A stretch of 64,000 nucleotides of DNA, from contig CADCXD010000008.1 of the NCBI GenBank assembly GCA_902806575.1, positions 806,001-870,000 of the forward strand, in the 5' to 3' direction. Of the stretch, positions 10,974 to 22,906 are shown piece by piece. The first letter of the stretch is position 1, and every line of letters starts with the position of its first letter. The position numbers were made by a program, and so were the translations under genes. A model generated the notes under the pieces. The model was not told the origin of the DNA. It made no database searches and was given only the letters and a program-made list of their open reading frames with translations. Source of the stretch: Jackrogersella multiformis (Eukaryota; Ascomycota; Sordariomycetes; Xylariales; Hypoxylaceae).

Positions 10974-12142
10974 ACGAGTAATCACTTTATCGTCTCATTT
11001 ACGCAGGTACAATCGACCCGTGAACCCTGGGATGATCGACGCCGCCACACTTAGCCACCATGTACGTATCCTTCCCCCCTAAATTTCAACTACCTTCGTC
11101 CATTTCTTCCTCCTTCACACATCCATCAGCCTCATCTTAACTCACTTCATACATACCTACCTACCTACACCTAGGTAGCTCATTTAACTACACACGAAAA
11201 CCCAAACAGGCAGCATATCATTCGGAACTTTTCTCAGGTCGTGAGACAATCACGTTATATGCCACGATCTACGCTGAGTAATGAGTTAATTCAACAATTC
11301 TCGTGGCCAATATATCGTACATATTTTACATTCATTGATATCGAATAGCCTACACCACACATGCCCAGGTGCATATGCCATTCCGCCACACTACCTACCT
11401 AGATATTCATGCATATTCTATCTCAACTATCTTAACTGTCTGGGCTTACCGTCATGACAGGCTTCATGATAGCAACAAACAACCTTCGGAGAGCGGTCAT
11501 TATAAATGGCCGTTTCTCGGTCTCTCTTCGAGCCCGATATGCCGCCTAAGAATTAGCTATGGCGACGAAGGGGACAAATATGCGATAGAGACGCATCAAT
11601 TTGCCTTGGAAAAAATATCCGACGTAGAGCAACTGGTGTAACAAGTTGACAGCAGCGAAAATCCCGAAATCTAATACCCGAAGGCGGCATGACACGATAT
11701 TTCCCGGAGCTCTTCTCTTAGACCCGACGTTGTCCAACATTACACAAAAATAGCACTCACGCGGCCGATACGAGACGTTGCTTTTTCCAGCTATTGAATC
11801 ACTGAATTGCTTCGGTACGGAGCTATATGCCCGATCGTGCAGTGTTCCACTTGAACCTCACCTGGGTCACCTGGCAGCCTGGGTACCAACAGACCCTCGC
11901 GTCTCGGTAACGGGATTTGATAGCCCTGTAGCCCCGTAACTTTCATCTACCTCTGCTTCTGCATAGCCGCCGCCGCCGCTTCTCTACTCTCAACCTGCAA
12001 GGCATAGTACATGAAACTTGAGTTGACCGCCGTGGCGGATTCAATTTTGATTAACTCAACGCCACCCCATTATAACGGCCTACCTCGAACCTATATACAT
12101 GATAAAAGACATCATGAACAACATTACATACGCGCTTTGCGT

Positions 12143-13652
12143 CTACAGTGACGCGTCGACTTCATCGACAATGTGGACCTTTATACTACCGTTCCTCACG
12201 TCAGCGCACAGCTCGAACGCATCAAGCGCCTTTTCGAGCGGAAACTTATGCGTTACAAGCTTATTGAGGTCAAGTATACCACCGCTCGTGCACTGGATAG
12301 CGGCTGGCCAGGTGTCTCTATACCGATTGATGAACTTGAGGTCGATCTGGATGGATACCTTCATGTTAGCCAAGGGATCCCCAAGTACATGGTGTCATGG
12401 TGGGGGTTTGTGTGAAATTAATAAATAAATATAGATACTGACCTCAGCAAGGGACAGATGCATGAAGGGGATATTATTCATCACCGGCCTACCCACACCG
12501 ATCACCATAATTGTCCCTCCTCTGCGAACGGAGAAGGCGGCCGTGCAGACGCTACTCTCCACGCCAGTACATTCGATAACCGACGGTGGAGCCGAGTACT
12601 CGTCTTCGCCAAACATCTTTCGAATCTCCTTGGCGTTCTCCTCGGCGCTCAGCTTAGAATTGATCAGGTACGTCTGGCATCGCGGGACAAATTCCTTTGC
12701 GAACTCGAGACGCCCCTGGTCTATATCCGTGATGACTAGCGGGTGAGCACCAGAAGCTCTGGCGGCTGCTAAAGCGACGAGCCCGATTGGGCCCGCGCCG
12801 CAGATGAGCGCTGGACGACCCAATCTTACGTTTGCCCCATTCATGCCATGTAAAATCACACTCAACGGCTCAAGTAATGCGCCTTCCTGGTAACTTAGGT
12901 TATCTGGGATCCTAAGGACACGTTAGAGCTTCGCAATAACAAGATGCAATCCTTACGATACACATCTGGACTGCCTAATAGTGGTGCTTACTTGTATAAC
13001 CACTTCGCAGGATGGTTCTTAAATCTCTGGATAGTCCCATTGTCGGGCCATATCCCAGAGAATTTAACATCTTCACAAAGATTGTACCGACCTTCCATGC
13101 ATAGGAAGCATTTTTCGCAAGGCTCCTGGGGTTCAATTCCTACTCTATCTCCTGAATAACCAACAAGTCAGCAAACTTACCGCTACCAGCGAGGTTCTAA
13201 CCAAGGGCAAAATACCCCGAGAAAGTGCAATCAAAAGTAGACTTACCTGGTTTGAGGTTGGTTACCCCCTCTCCGCACTTGAGCACAACACCGGCGGCTT
13301 CATGCCCTAGAATGCAATCACCCTTGACCTCTAGAGAGCCTATGCGTCCTGACTTCCACAAATGCATATCCGATCTAGGCGAGTAGTCAGATATTTTATA
13401 CTATTTGACATCCAATTATATTTCAGAGACAATGAGTGAGACTTACCCGCAGATTCCCGAACACTTGATCTGCAGAGTCACCTCCCCGGGACCGGGTTCA
13501 CGAATAGGCTCATCTACCAACTTCAACCGATGGTCTTCGGTTACTTGCAGTGACGGGTTCTTAAACCCTGTTGCATGACCGTTGGTGTGGCCGTTGGTAT
13601 GGCCGTTGGTGTAGCCATTAGCATGAACACCGTTCACGTCTGCGCCCGGCAT
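12143..13652 (-). CDS. Zinc-dependent polyol dehydrogenase (L-arabinitol 4-dehydrogenase / xylitol dehydrogenase-like)
   Basis: Medium-chain NAD(P)-dependent dehydrogenase expected to oxidise a sugar alcohol in the fungal pentose/polyol pathway in the cytosol. Five exons, 13652-13447, 13374-13247, 13151-12992, 12911-12443 and 12346-12143, give 388 aa. Seen in order: an N-terminal low-complexity TNGHTNGHTNGH stretch, GICGSDMH with the catalytic zinc Cys68, GHEAAG (H93, E94), a four-Cys structural-zinc lobe (EPCEKCFLCMEGRYNLC), the Rossmann GAGPIG motif with ITDID after it, ECTGVESS, and INRYRDTWPAAI/KLVTHKFPLE near the end. The C-terminal wording resembles L-arabinitol 4-dehydrogenases. The His/Asn-rich N-terminus is an extra not needed for the fold. 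Exact polyol preference cannot be told. Confidence 0.88.
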
Positions 13653-16600
13653 GTCTGATGAAGAGGATGTTTCAAAAGGGCTATACCTCGCTCCGCGGAT
13701 TGAAGCTAAACAAGATGGACCCTTTCTTCAAGATGGATTAATTTCGCGATAGATAGGAGAATGGCAATTCAAAATGGACCAACTTCGAGAACCGAGTTTC
13801 GACTTATAACTCTTCAGCTGCGCCCCCCTTTGACTTCTGGATAGCTTCAATTAACGAAGCCCCGGCATGCCCATTTGGGGCATCCGGCGGCGACATCGTC
13901 AATTGGTACTCCTAAGACCTATCACCACGTCAGCGTGATTCGGCCAATGTGGGGAACCCATGCCCCATTGGTCTACTAACCTATCCCCTGCTCTAGTCTT
14001 CGACCTGTCAGGCAGTCCAGAACACCCAAATTCAACCTGAAGAAACCTTGGAAGCTTTCGATTCGCCCCTCCGCCACCCACTTATTCCGCCCATCAGGCT
14101 CGTCTCCACAGCTGCATTTTCTTTGGCACGGGGAAAGCCAGGACGTTGATGCTACTATGGCATTGCATGTTCCCTACTTCACCTGTCGTCCAGACACTCC
14201 CATAGGACCATATGTGAACAGCTCCGTTTTTTTCGGCCCTTAGCCTCTGAAATTTCTGTAGGCAGGGGATCGTAAGAGAGTAATAGGAAATGTTTGTTTC
14301 CTATTCAAGATTATTATATGTAAGTATGTGTGATTTACCCTCGCTAAGCCGGCGACTCCTTTCGTATTATGACTCGTTACAACAGTTCGCTAGGCTATCT
14401 ATGTACATATGTAACACTATAGCCAAATCTCTCTCCGTGGTATTATAGACGGGACTCGCGTTATAGTCACCCTATTTCATCCAGCTCGTCACGAGATGCG
14501 AAGAAACGCGACTTTTGTTCGATATAGCAAAGCGCCCCGGCCTAGCCGGCACCCTGTCAGGATGAGACAATATTTCCTGAAAAGGCCTTTCCGGGATCGA
14601 GGCTAGCCCCTCACTGGATCGTATCTCCCCTCTTCCCGCCCTTCTCGGCTTTCCCATCTAGCAAAAGATGGATGATAAACTGTATTTGGATTCGTGCGAT
14701 GCCGCTGATGAAACCCGCGCGTGATAAGCACCCAAGATAGAGTGGGCGACAGGAGGACCCGCTCTACATGTGACGGGTTCGCTCTTGGCTCTATCCCGCG
14801 CATCTCGAGATGGGATAGTGGGCTATGCCTAGTGTGAGACTTATCATCCCGCGAGTTTGAGCCCGGTCTGAAGATATGATGGGTGGTCTTTGCGGGCATG
14901 CGTCGATATCTGACTGGTAATTATTCTAAATTATACTCAAGTATGGGAGATAATCTACCTAGTTTTCCAAGCAATGGTGGCAATCGACCTAAGCCGGTTT
15001 CGACATTACCGGCAAGAGATCATGTACAATTCAGGAAAGTAGATAAAAAGATCGACATCATAGCAACTATACCCGGCGCTGAGCGTTTTTGTTATTTTTC
15101 TCTCAACAACTCGGCGCGGAGCTGGACGTCCGTTTTTTGCCTGTTTGGCCGGGTTGCAATGCTCCGCCTGTCGATCAGGCGAAGTCGCAATACCTGACAA
15201 CCGGTCAGCGTCGACGGGCATTCTGCCGGGATCGAGCCGATCTCGAGATTAATCGTAGGTTTATCCTGTCGCCGGTGTGCTTCGTTCAGACCCCGGGATG
15301 CTATAGCGAGTCCTAGGTTTTAAGCAACTGTTAGCCGAGGAGGATTTTCGTTCGGTATATGGTTCTGCGAGGAACGGTCGGTGTTAATCTTGCTATCATG
15401 TCGGGTGGTGGAAAGGGGTGGAAGGGTGTAACCTAGACAACTGATAGTCAAAGAGACGATTCAGTGTGTTAGGAATACATGGAATACCTAGGTATTAAGA
15501 AAACATGAAGTGTAAGAATTTAAAAGATTACAGTATTATCGTGGACCTTTAAAATTCGAATATATCCCGACGGCCAGATTTTTCACATCAGTATAGTATA
15601 TGTTTCTCCCTTGGTTGTCATAGTAGTGCTCACACATGTATTAATCATCGTCATCAAACAAAACAGTGCACTCCCCGACCAAAAACGCTGGCCATAAATC
15701 ATAGTCCTCCGGGGTGCAGATGTGACAGTTAAAAAATTTGTCACGTGTCGGCATTCTGCAGATATCACACTGTAATTCAAGCTACTCGCAGTCTTCTAAC
15801 CTACCTAACCTTAGTTCGTTAGAAATCCTAGAACAATTCCAAGACTCTCTCCCGTAGTATTCGTCGATGACAAGGGACTTTCTTCCACAAGCTCGAACAG
15901 TTCTAAAAGTTTCCACGCCGGCAGCCTTTCGTCTACCCAAATCTTCTGCGCGGCAGCAAGATACTATGTTACGGAGATATACCGGACAATGTTGGCCGAA
16001 CAATGCGGATAGTGTTGGTCAGACTAAGGAGGCTGTATTGAGTCGGCATGATGTTTAGTATATTTGAGGCGAAAATCTACCGTGCATCCAGAAATACGGC
16101 AGATATTTGATCTGCTAATATAAATACGATAGATGGCCATCATCCGTATCAATAACCCTAACCTAGCTGCTGGGGCCATTAGCTGAAGCTGGACATCGTT
16201 TTTCAGGAGGTACTACGCCCATTCTGACACTGTCGTAAATGTGGCTCTCTTTGGAAACAACACAGCACCGCATTGTCCCATCATCAATATAAATGGCGTG
16301 GCATGTCGATGTAGCGAAGCGTTCCGAGAGTGAGTCCTAGATAAGCACTGAGGAGGGAGGTATGTTCAAACTCCGAGAAAGTTGTCATGAATGTCTCCAG
16401 AGTCTTAACCAACCCAGCCGACAGGTGGCTAAGCGGGCCTTTGCCAGCTGCTATTCTCATTGGAGCTTATCGTGTAAGACTCGGGAAAGAATGAAGGAAA
16501 TGGTTCAAAGGAGCTGGTTGGCGCGTCTCATTGGAAGTCGTCGGTGCATTGAGCTATTATATTTCCGGATATCTCGGCTGGCTGAGGCAAACACTGAACA

Positions 16601-17658
16601 CCTGTCGTATTCTCTACCACCCAGACTCTCTGGCGCAAACCATCAAGAGCCGAATGTGTTCTAATTATTTGTTGATTGCTAGCGGACAGCAGCGATTAGG
16701 CTTGATTCGTAGAAATACGAATAAATATTAATTAGCTTTTTAGCATGCGGATCAAAGAAATTGTAACTAACATTTTGAATTCGTGCTTAGTGCTATCCAA
16801 ACTGCCCCATGGGCATCTTGAAGGTTCTCTCGTAGAGAAATGATCTTCGATTTGTTTCTTAACGGGCAGTCTCTACGACGAGCTCGATAAAACGCACCGT
16901 TTTGCTTTGGTAGCTTAGCAGTTACAAGTTGATGCACCTAGGTTAAGTAGTTCTTCAACGATTCCTTGAGCTCTACCACAGAGTAGGTGCTCCTGAAACA
17001 TCTTGGATAATAGTTTGCAAAATGGATCGGAAGACCTGAATCTGCTTCTGCTCTATATCAATACCTACTAGTCATATAGGAGAGACATTGCGAAAGAAAT
17101 TTAGCTCACTTTTAGGATTTATATTTCTTTTGGGGCTCTGTAAAGCTCGCTTATAAGATTCGTTCCACTGCTGATGGCCTGCAAGATTGAAATGCTATTC
17201 CCAACCATGCCCATAGCTTCTGCCATCGTGGAGAGCTGCTTATGATTCCACACCGAGATGGACTGTGAAAGAAAAGCATCCTTGATTTTTGACACAAGTC
17301 CGTAACGCTTTGGGTTGGCACTTTCATTTTAGTTTCCCGGTAGAAAGGGGGGTGGAGGGAATGCCTCGTTTGCAGTAAACGGAAACATACCTGTCAGACA
17401 ACGATAAAAATATCCCCCACGCTGTCTGTTGAGGTTATAAAGGGCCCCTACGATGTGAAAAGCGAACTGAAGAAATACAGAGCCGTACAGGCTGAGGTGT
17501 CATATTAACATCTCCGAGTTCCCAATCCCCTGTTTATTACATCTTGCCTTTAAGTACAGACATAATATCCTACACTGCAACGCACCTATGCTGCCTAAGT
17601 ATTTTTCAGATACCTAGTAACGTCCGACTCGTAGAGTCTACTCTGCCAATAGACACAC
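13653..17658. other. 4-kb stretch without supported genes
   Basis: The LAD-like gene promoter lies at the left edge. The rest contains only short overlapping frames (for example 14472-14899, 15006-15316, 16362-16731) with no family similarity or splice support. Part of it (about 14480-15300) is more GC-rich than the flanks, which could mean a decayed transposon or pseudogene, but no terminal repeats or transposase motifs were recognised. Confidence 0.4.
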
Positions 17659-18189
17659 TTACACCTTAACAAACTCCCACGCAGTCCCACCACTCTTTGC
17701 TTGGACGATGTCATAGCCATTTTCCCCGGCGGCTGTCTCCCACAGCTCATCACCACGTCTCGCCAACAATAAATGCCCACCATCTGGATGGCTTCTAGTC
17801 ACAAAGAACTCGTCAGCCTTGTGATGCTGTCTCTTGGCGAGTATCTTGTCGTTATGCTCATGTCCAAGGTGCATATGATCGACAGGGTTGCGGAATCCGA
17901 GCCAACCATTCTTTTCGATGCATTGCCAGTGATAGCCTCCCTGGTCACCTAAATGGGGCTCTAAGCAGAGCTTTGCGCCTACGAGCGTGATCTGCCGGCC
18001 GGACTTTGGGTCGCGGATGATATACGTCCCTCCGGGCCACGGCACCGTCTTCTTTCGCAGTAGAAGGGCAGAGTGACGGCCACTTTGGAAATCATTCGTC
18101 ATCGTGTCGCTATGAGTTGGAGTAATATCACCCAGGTTTGTAGATGACATAACACTTAAATCAAAGTTTGTTTTTATTTGGTTTTCCAT
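17659..18189 (-). CDS. Uncharacterised 176-aa protein, possibly beta-trefoil
   Basis: Single exon. ATG 18189 (MENQIKTNFDL) is used because the frame above it starts on a non-ATG codon. The first 45 residues are polar and Ser/Thr-rich. The rest is a globular sequence with regularly spaced aromatic/Gly elements (GGTYIIRDPKSGRQITL, WQCIEKNGWLGFRNPVDH, ADEFFVTRSHPDGGHLLL, GTAWEFVKV). This spacing recalls fascin- or ricin-like beta-trefoil repeats, but that is inference only. No signal peptide or membrane segment is visible. It ends with a typical hydrophobic strand. It stands alone, with the MITE-like element 260 bp upstream. Confidence 0.65.
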   Translation of the reverse strand: MENQIKTNFDLSVMSSTNLGDITPTHSDTMTNDFQSGRHSALLLRKKTVPWPGGTYIIRDPKSGRQITLVGAKLCLEPHLGDQGGYHWQCIEKNGWLGFRNPVDHMHLGHEHNDKILAKRQHHKADEFFVTRSHPDGGHLLLARRGDELWETAAGENGYDIVQAKSGGTAWEFVKV

Positions 18190-20055
18190 TGTAGTGGCTG
18201 GAATATGCAAATTTCGAGGTTGTTTGAATTTTCGCGAAGGACTTCATAGGTTAGGTAGTTGGGGAAAGAGAGAGGAAAGAAATCGGGATTTTATTATAGA
18301 ATAATCGTTATTTATGTAAGACAGCACCTTAGAATCCTGGCCCGTGCGGCCTCCACTATCATAAATCACATTTTCTTTCCGTATTACCTATTTGGCCGTT
18401 GGAAGTGAGAGCCGTCGAGCCTTATAAGTACCAGGCAGAAGGGCGACAGAATAATTGCACCATGTGCGAGGACTGTAGTAATAGCACTGCCTTACACTGT
18501 AAAGTGATTATCCCTTAATTACCTAATCAGCACTAATGCTCTTTATGAGTTAACCAAAATGATTACCTAAGTACTTTAAGGGATAGCCTTTATACAGTGT
18601 AAAGCTGTGTTCTTTTTACAGTTCTCGCACATGGTGCAATTATTCTGACGGATCTGTAGAATGCGCCAAGATGCAAGATGCCGCAGTACAGATGCGGATG
18701 CAGGGGTTGTGAGGCGGGCGCTTAGCCTAGGCAGACACAGTACAGTGCCAATTGGTCTTACTTAAATAAAGCTTTATTATATCACCCTGTATAAGAAATT
18801 ACAAGAAACACCGAGTAGTTGATAGATTGTAGCGGCTGAAATTTTGTCATCATGCAACGACGTCTTAAGAAGCTCTCCATTTTCAGGCATTCACTCATGC
18901 GAATATCCTTTAGCATTCTGGCTGATATAGAAACTGCGTTGTCTGGTTTTATATCTCCAAGATAATGGCATCTTCTATTATCGTCGTAAGAAGAAAAGTA
19001 ATAAATAAACATAGGTACTTACGATAAAATAAACCAAATGCTATTAAGTACGCAAGGTAGTCCTATTCATATTGTTTAAATAAATATCGTCAACTTGTTG
19101 TAACGTGGTAAGGGGCGATAAGAAAGCTCATATACCTAGGTACCTGACCTACCTCCTAAATAATATGTTATGGGTAACTAGAGGATCTAGTTCTAAAGCT
19201 ATAGATTTAATGAGAGATTAGACATACGGATTAGAAATGAAGAAAATCAGATACGGTGTACTAGAACCTCGAAAAGGACGGATGGTAGTAGAGGTCATAT
19301 AATAGCACTTGGAATGATGGAGGTCAACAGCCCTGGAGCCGGAGATCTCAGCCTTGCTACTCCAAGGAAACTGATTCAGCACCATGAATATTACTCGTTG
19401 GGTGTGTCCAAGGCAAAAATATGAAGGTACAAATACCTTGCTGCCGGACTGGGAGAACGTTGTCAAGCAGGGTCGGCGTACCAAAGTACCTACCTACTCA
19501 CAAATCAACACATATATATCATAATAAATCGCTGAACTTTCAAGCTGACCCTACTAGATGGACGTACCCTAGGTGACTTGAGGCCAAAGAAAACTCGACC
19601 GAATGGTCAATTGGTAAACCGGCTATCCCGTGACATGATACTGCGACCATTCAACTGAGTTTTTCGTAGGTTCTGAATTCGATTCAGGACTGAGCTTTTT
19701 TTTGCAATTTCTTTTTGGCCATTCCATTCCCATTCACCATATTTACCTCCTATCATATCTCTCGTTTTAACTTGATTGATTTGTCCCACCCGATTCCTTT
19801 CTTATTTATCCTTCCTTTATTTTTGACCCTATTTCCATCTGCCACTTCCTTGTGTCCGTATAATATTTCAATATATTGTCTTGCACCCCTTAGATTCGGT
19901 CCACAGGTCACCTTAGGTGCCCCTAGATGTGGGTTCTTAGTCCAATGCTAATAGTAGGTAGCTGACTAAGTTATCTTCATCACATTTTCCATATCGATGA
20001 TGTCTACGCGGCAAAGAAGCCTCCGAAACTTTCGTCAATAAACCCCGAGCAAAGC
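18190..20055. other. Intergenic region with MITE
   Basis: Contains the 201-bp inverted-repeat element at 18447-18647, a CCTAGGTACC cluster near 19135-19153, and otherwise AT-rich DNA. The frame at 19715-19951 is Phe/Leu/Pro-rich and not convincing. Confidence 0.5.
18447..18647. mobile_element. MITE-like element, 201 bp
   Basis: The ends are 31-nt terminal inverted repeats, 18447-18477 and 18617-18647, beginning CAGAATAATTGCACC and differing at one base. A second inverted pair, 18492-18517 and 18577-18602 (TTACACTGTA...ATCCCTTA), lies inside, so the whole element can fold into a long hairpin. The interior is AT-rich and has no coding capacity. This is the structure of a non-autonomous DNA transposon. 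No clear target-site duplication is left in the flanks (GGGCGA / ACGGAT), so the superfamily is undetermined. Confidence 0.75.
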
Positions 20056-21568
20056 TTACGCGGAAAACTGAATGAGTATTTCCTCTCCTTTAACTCGGGA
20101 GTTAAACCACTCGAGTATATCGATACGACTCTGGACCACCGTGGCTCCCTTGAGCAAGTCGGCCTGTGCCAACTTTGCGGTGGCGAGCATCAGTTCGGTG
20201 GTTCCAAGGTTCTGCGCGATGCACGCGCGGTTTCCTTTACCAAAGGCGAAGAAGTTGGTTAGCATCTGGTCCGTTGGCTTGAGCCACCGCTCCGGCAGGA
20301 ATTGCTGCGCGTCGGGAAAGACCTTCTCGTCTTGGTGCAGCTGGAAAGCAGCAACGCCCACCGATGTGCCGGCGGGGAAGAAGTAGTTGCGGTACTGCCA
20401 CCCGCCCTCGGGCACAACACGAGGCAACCGGATCGGGTTCGCCCAGGACAGCCGCAGGCCTTCGCGCACGACGCCGCGCAGATACGGACCCAAGGTGATA
20501 TCCTCGTTTTTGGCCTCTCGCTCGAGGATCTCTTCTCGCAACTTAGCGTACCTATAAGGGGTATCGAAGTCAGCGCTGTTTCTTGGTCAGATGTTGGAAT
20601 GAAGATTTGATTTACTTGGTCGGACTTTTGCACAGAAACCACAAGATCATCGCCATGTTCATGCCTGTCGAATCGGTGCCCGCAAAGCACAAGTCCTTGA
20701 GCTCCACCTGCACCTGATCTCGGGGGATGGCCCGCTCTAGTAGGCGGCTCACGTAGCTCCCGCTACCCGACGATGCTGTCTTTACCAAGTTGCCAGTGTA
20801 CAGGTCCATGGCCTTCATGCAATGGGCCGTCTCGGCATCAGACGTCATCGATTCGATCAGCAGCATGAGCTTGTCGCCGAGCCGGCCAGGTAGGAGGTTG
20901 AAAAAGGCACCCACTCCGACGTAGGCATCGACAAAGGGGGATGCCGACATGTGGGATGAGTTCTCCGAGACAGCGCCGTATTGCTCCTGGAATAGGTACG
21001 AACTCACAGCGTCCAGGGCCATAGACCGGGTGATGTTCAGCACGTTGATCGGCTTGCCTGTGTGGCTCTCACGCTGTATCCGTGCTATGAACTGGTCGAT
21101 AACTGAAGCGAGGACCGACTGCGAGTTCCGGATTGATGCCGTTGAGAAAAGCGGCACGACGGCCTTGGCACGGCTCGCACGCGCCGTGAGGGTTTGCGTA
21201 GAGAAAACGGTCGAGTGGCCATCGATGTCAAACTTAGAGTAGGCCTCTGTCTTCTGGAATCCCCCTTTCTCGACGTAGATGTGCTCAACGGCATCACCGT
21301 CCGCAATATCAACGTCATTGGGAGCCACTCGCAGCACTGGCCCGTATTGCTCGTGCAGCTTGAAGATAACCGTGCACTCATCCCCAACATAGGTATGCCA
21401 GGCGAGCCAAAGCGATGTGCAAGCTGCGAGACGGGGGCCAGGGACACCCGATAATGGGTGGATGTAGAGGCGATACAGACATCTACCCAACAAGCCCAGC
21501 ACGAGCAGACCGCCTAGCCATGCCCAGAGACCAGACGACGACCCGAAAATGATATTTGTTAAGGCCAT
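20056..21568 (-). CDS. Cytochrome P450 monooxygenase
   Basis: Heme-thiolate monooxygenase anchored in the ER. Two exons, 21568-20616 and 20551-20056, give 482 aa. An N-terminal membrane anchor (LWAWLGGLLVLGLLGRCLYRLY) is followed by the proline hinge HPLSGVPGPRLAA. The I-helix motif is FAGTDSTGMN, the ExxR is E348-G-L-R351, the PERF-like motif is PERW (404-407), and the heme loop is FGKGNRACIA with Cys428. The Gly normally two residues after the Cys is Ala430 here, a tolerated variant. The length is slightly short for a fungal P450 but complete. It lies upstream of a sugar-porter gene on the same strand and a dioxygenase-like gene, which hints at a shared pathway. The substrate is unknown. 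Confidence 0.92.
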
Positions 21569-22906
21569 TTTAGTTTATCAAGGCAATTCGCTTGACAGAT
21601 CAAGTTGGGGCAAAATAGCTTTATCTTTCCTCTTCAGCCTTGATATTCGGTCTATTCTTGGGTTGGTGTTGAGTCGCTGGATTGATTACGCGTTATCTCA
21701 GCTTGTATCTCCGATCGGGTTACAGTGGGCTTGTCGGCCGCCCCGATTTCGCTTAACCGGACGCCCCGCCGCTCCGTCGCCCCGTCCACTCACCGTCGCC
21801 TGGAACACCAGGAGCGATCGTTGATAGGACTAACAACGAGGCGTGTTCTCGCCCTAAACGACGGCAAATATCTAGATACCTAGATAGCATGTGAAATTAT
21901 TATATGGCAAATTCGAATCGTGATTTATGATTTCGAAGCTATTTCTATCCGTTTACTTCCGCTACATTCAGCTCTGCACGCTCAGCGCCATAGCTGTGGC
22001 TAGTGACACACTATTGGATTGGAGGGCAATTCCCCCTATAATAATTCGGACTATGTAATTAACGCGAACGTAAATACGAGTAAGTCTCCAGGTGTTTACC
22101 TACCTAGTTTGCTGCACGAGTTGCTTAAGAGTTTCAGACGCCATCAAAGTTGCGAATATCCTCATTGCTGTAAGTATTTAATGGCCTTAAAGTTTAGGTA
22201 ATAAACACTCAAAATCCAGTTATAAATGGCCAAGTAACATACACCTGCTTTTATGCCTGTAAGCTTTAAAGCTGTCAATAATAGGTACCTTGCCAGGTAA
22301 GTAATTGCAAGAATATTATAAGGTACATTACACTGTTGAAATAGACGCAGTCTAATTTTATGAGTATCATGATTGTTGTACCTATTAAAGGTTCAATTAC
22401 CAGGAGCAGGTAAAAATCTATAGATGTGCCCCCTAAATACAGAGCGTAGATCTCCAGCCACCTAATATTTCGACATAAGCCATTGAAACCCCTGTAATTA
22501 TAACGTATTAAGCTTAAAACGTTATAATTACAACACACTGCACCACTGAAACCCTCTGTAATTTGCAGCGCATGTAGTAACATGGTATAGATGAGCACTT
22601 TGGTATTATAACTTGAAAATATATCAAAATAAACATTCAAAAGGTGATTTTTAGAGTTCATTAAGCATTAGTTGTTTTCAAACAAAATCTATTAAATGCT
22701 AAAATACCTAAAGTACTAGTATAAGACGCTCTGCTAGCAAAAGTGTAGTAGGGTTCAGTCTGCCAATATCACCAAACCCATAACCTACCTAGGTATCTTA
22801 CTACTGGTGGCCTACTAAAGGCGCGTAAGTCTTTAAAGACAGCGGGCCGATATGGCGCACCGTCTTAAAAACTCTTGCTCCAAAAGCAGACCCTAAAATT
22901 CTCGAC
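21569..22906. other. AT-rich intergenic region
   Basis: P450 promoter (about 21570-21900) and the 3' side of the transporter. The section 22200-22700 is very AT-rich and holds a 40-nt palindrome at 22493-22532. The 128-codon antisense frame there is compositionally noncoding. Confidence 0.5.
22493..22532. repeat. 40-nt near-perfect palindrome
   Basis: Arms TGTAATTATAACGT (22493-22506) and ACGTTATAATTACA (22519-22532) are perfect inverted repeats. The centre TTAAGCTTAA is itself palindromic, leaving one mismatched pair. It could form a cruciform or be the relic of a small inverted-repeat element. Confidence 0.8.

Larger units (their letters stand above)
9534..12142. other. Gene-free intergenic region
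   Basis: About 2.6 kb upstream of the multicopper oxidase and downstream of the polyol dehydrogenase. It holds four TGCCAC hexamers at 10081-10104, many TAGGTACC/CCTAGGTA arrays (about 10720-10745, 10800-10820, 10950-10972, 11155-11180) and a TATATAAA at 10595 that leads to no gene. Reading frames here lack coding character. Confidence 0.5.

Noticed and set aside
14603..14899. 98-aa minus-strand frame with MRGIEPRA-like wording, typical of antisense tRNA translations
   Set aside because: No cloverleaf with a 7-bp acceptor stem, 7-nt anticodon loop and intact T-loop could be drawn on either strand, so neither a tRNA nor a protein is claimed.
16362..16731. 100-aa and 66-aa plus-strand frames
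   Set aside because: No similarity, no promoter or splice signals, and overlapping each other in different frames.
22275..22661. 128-aa minus-strand open frame
   Set aside because: Composition follows the very AT-rich DNA (Ile/Leu/Tyr/Asn), and the 40-nt palindrome lies inside it. No domain or splice support.
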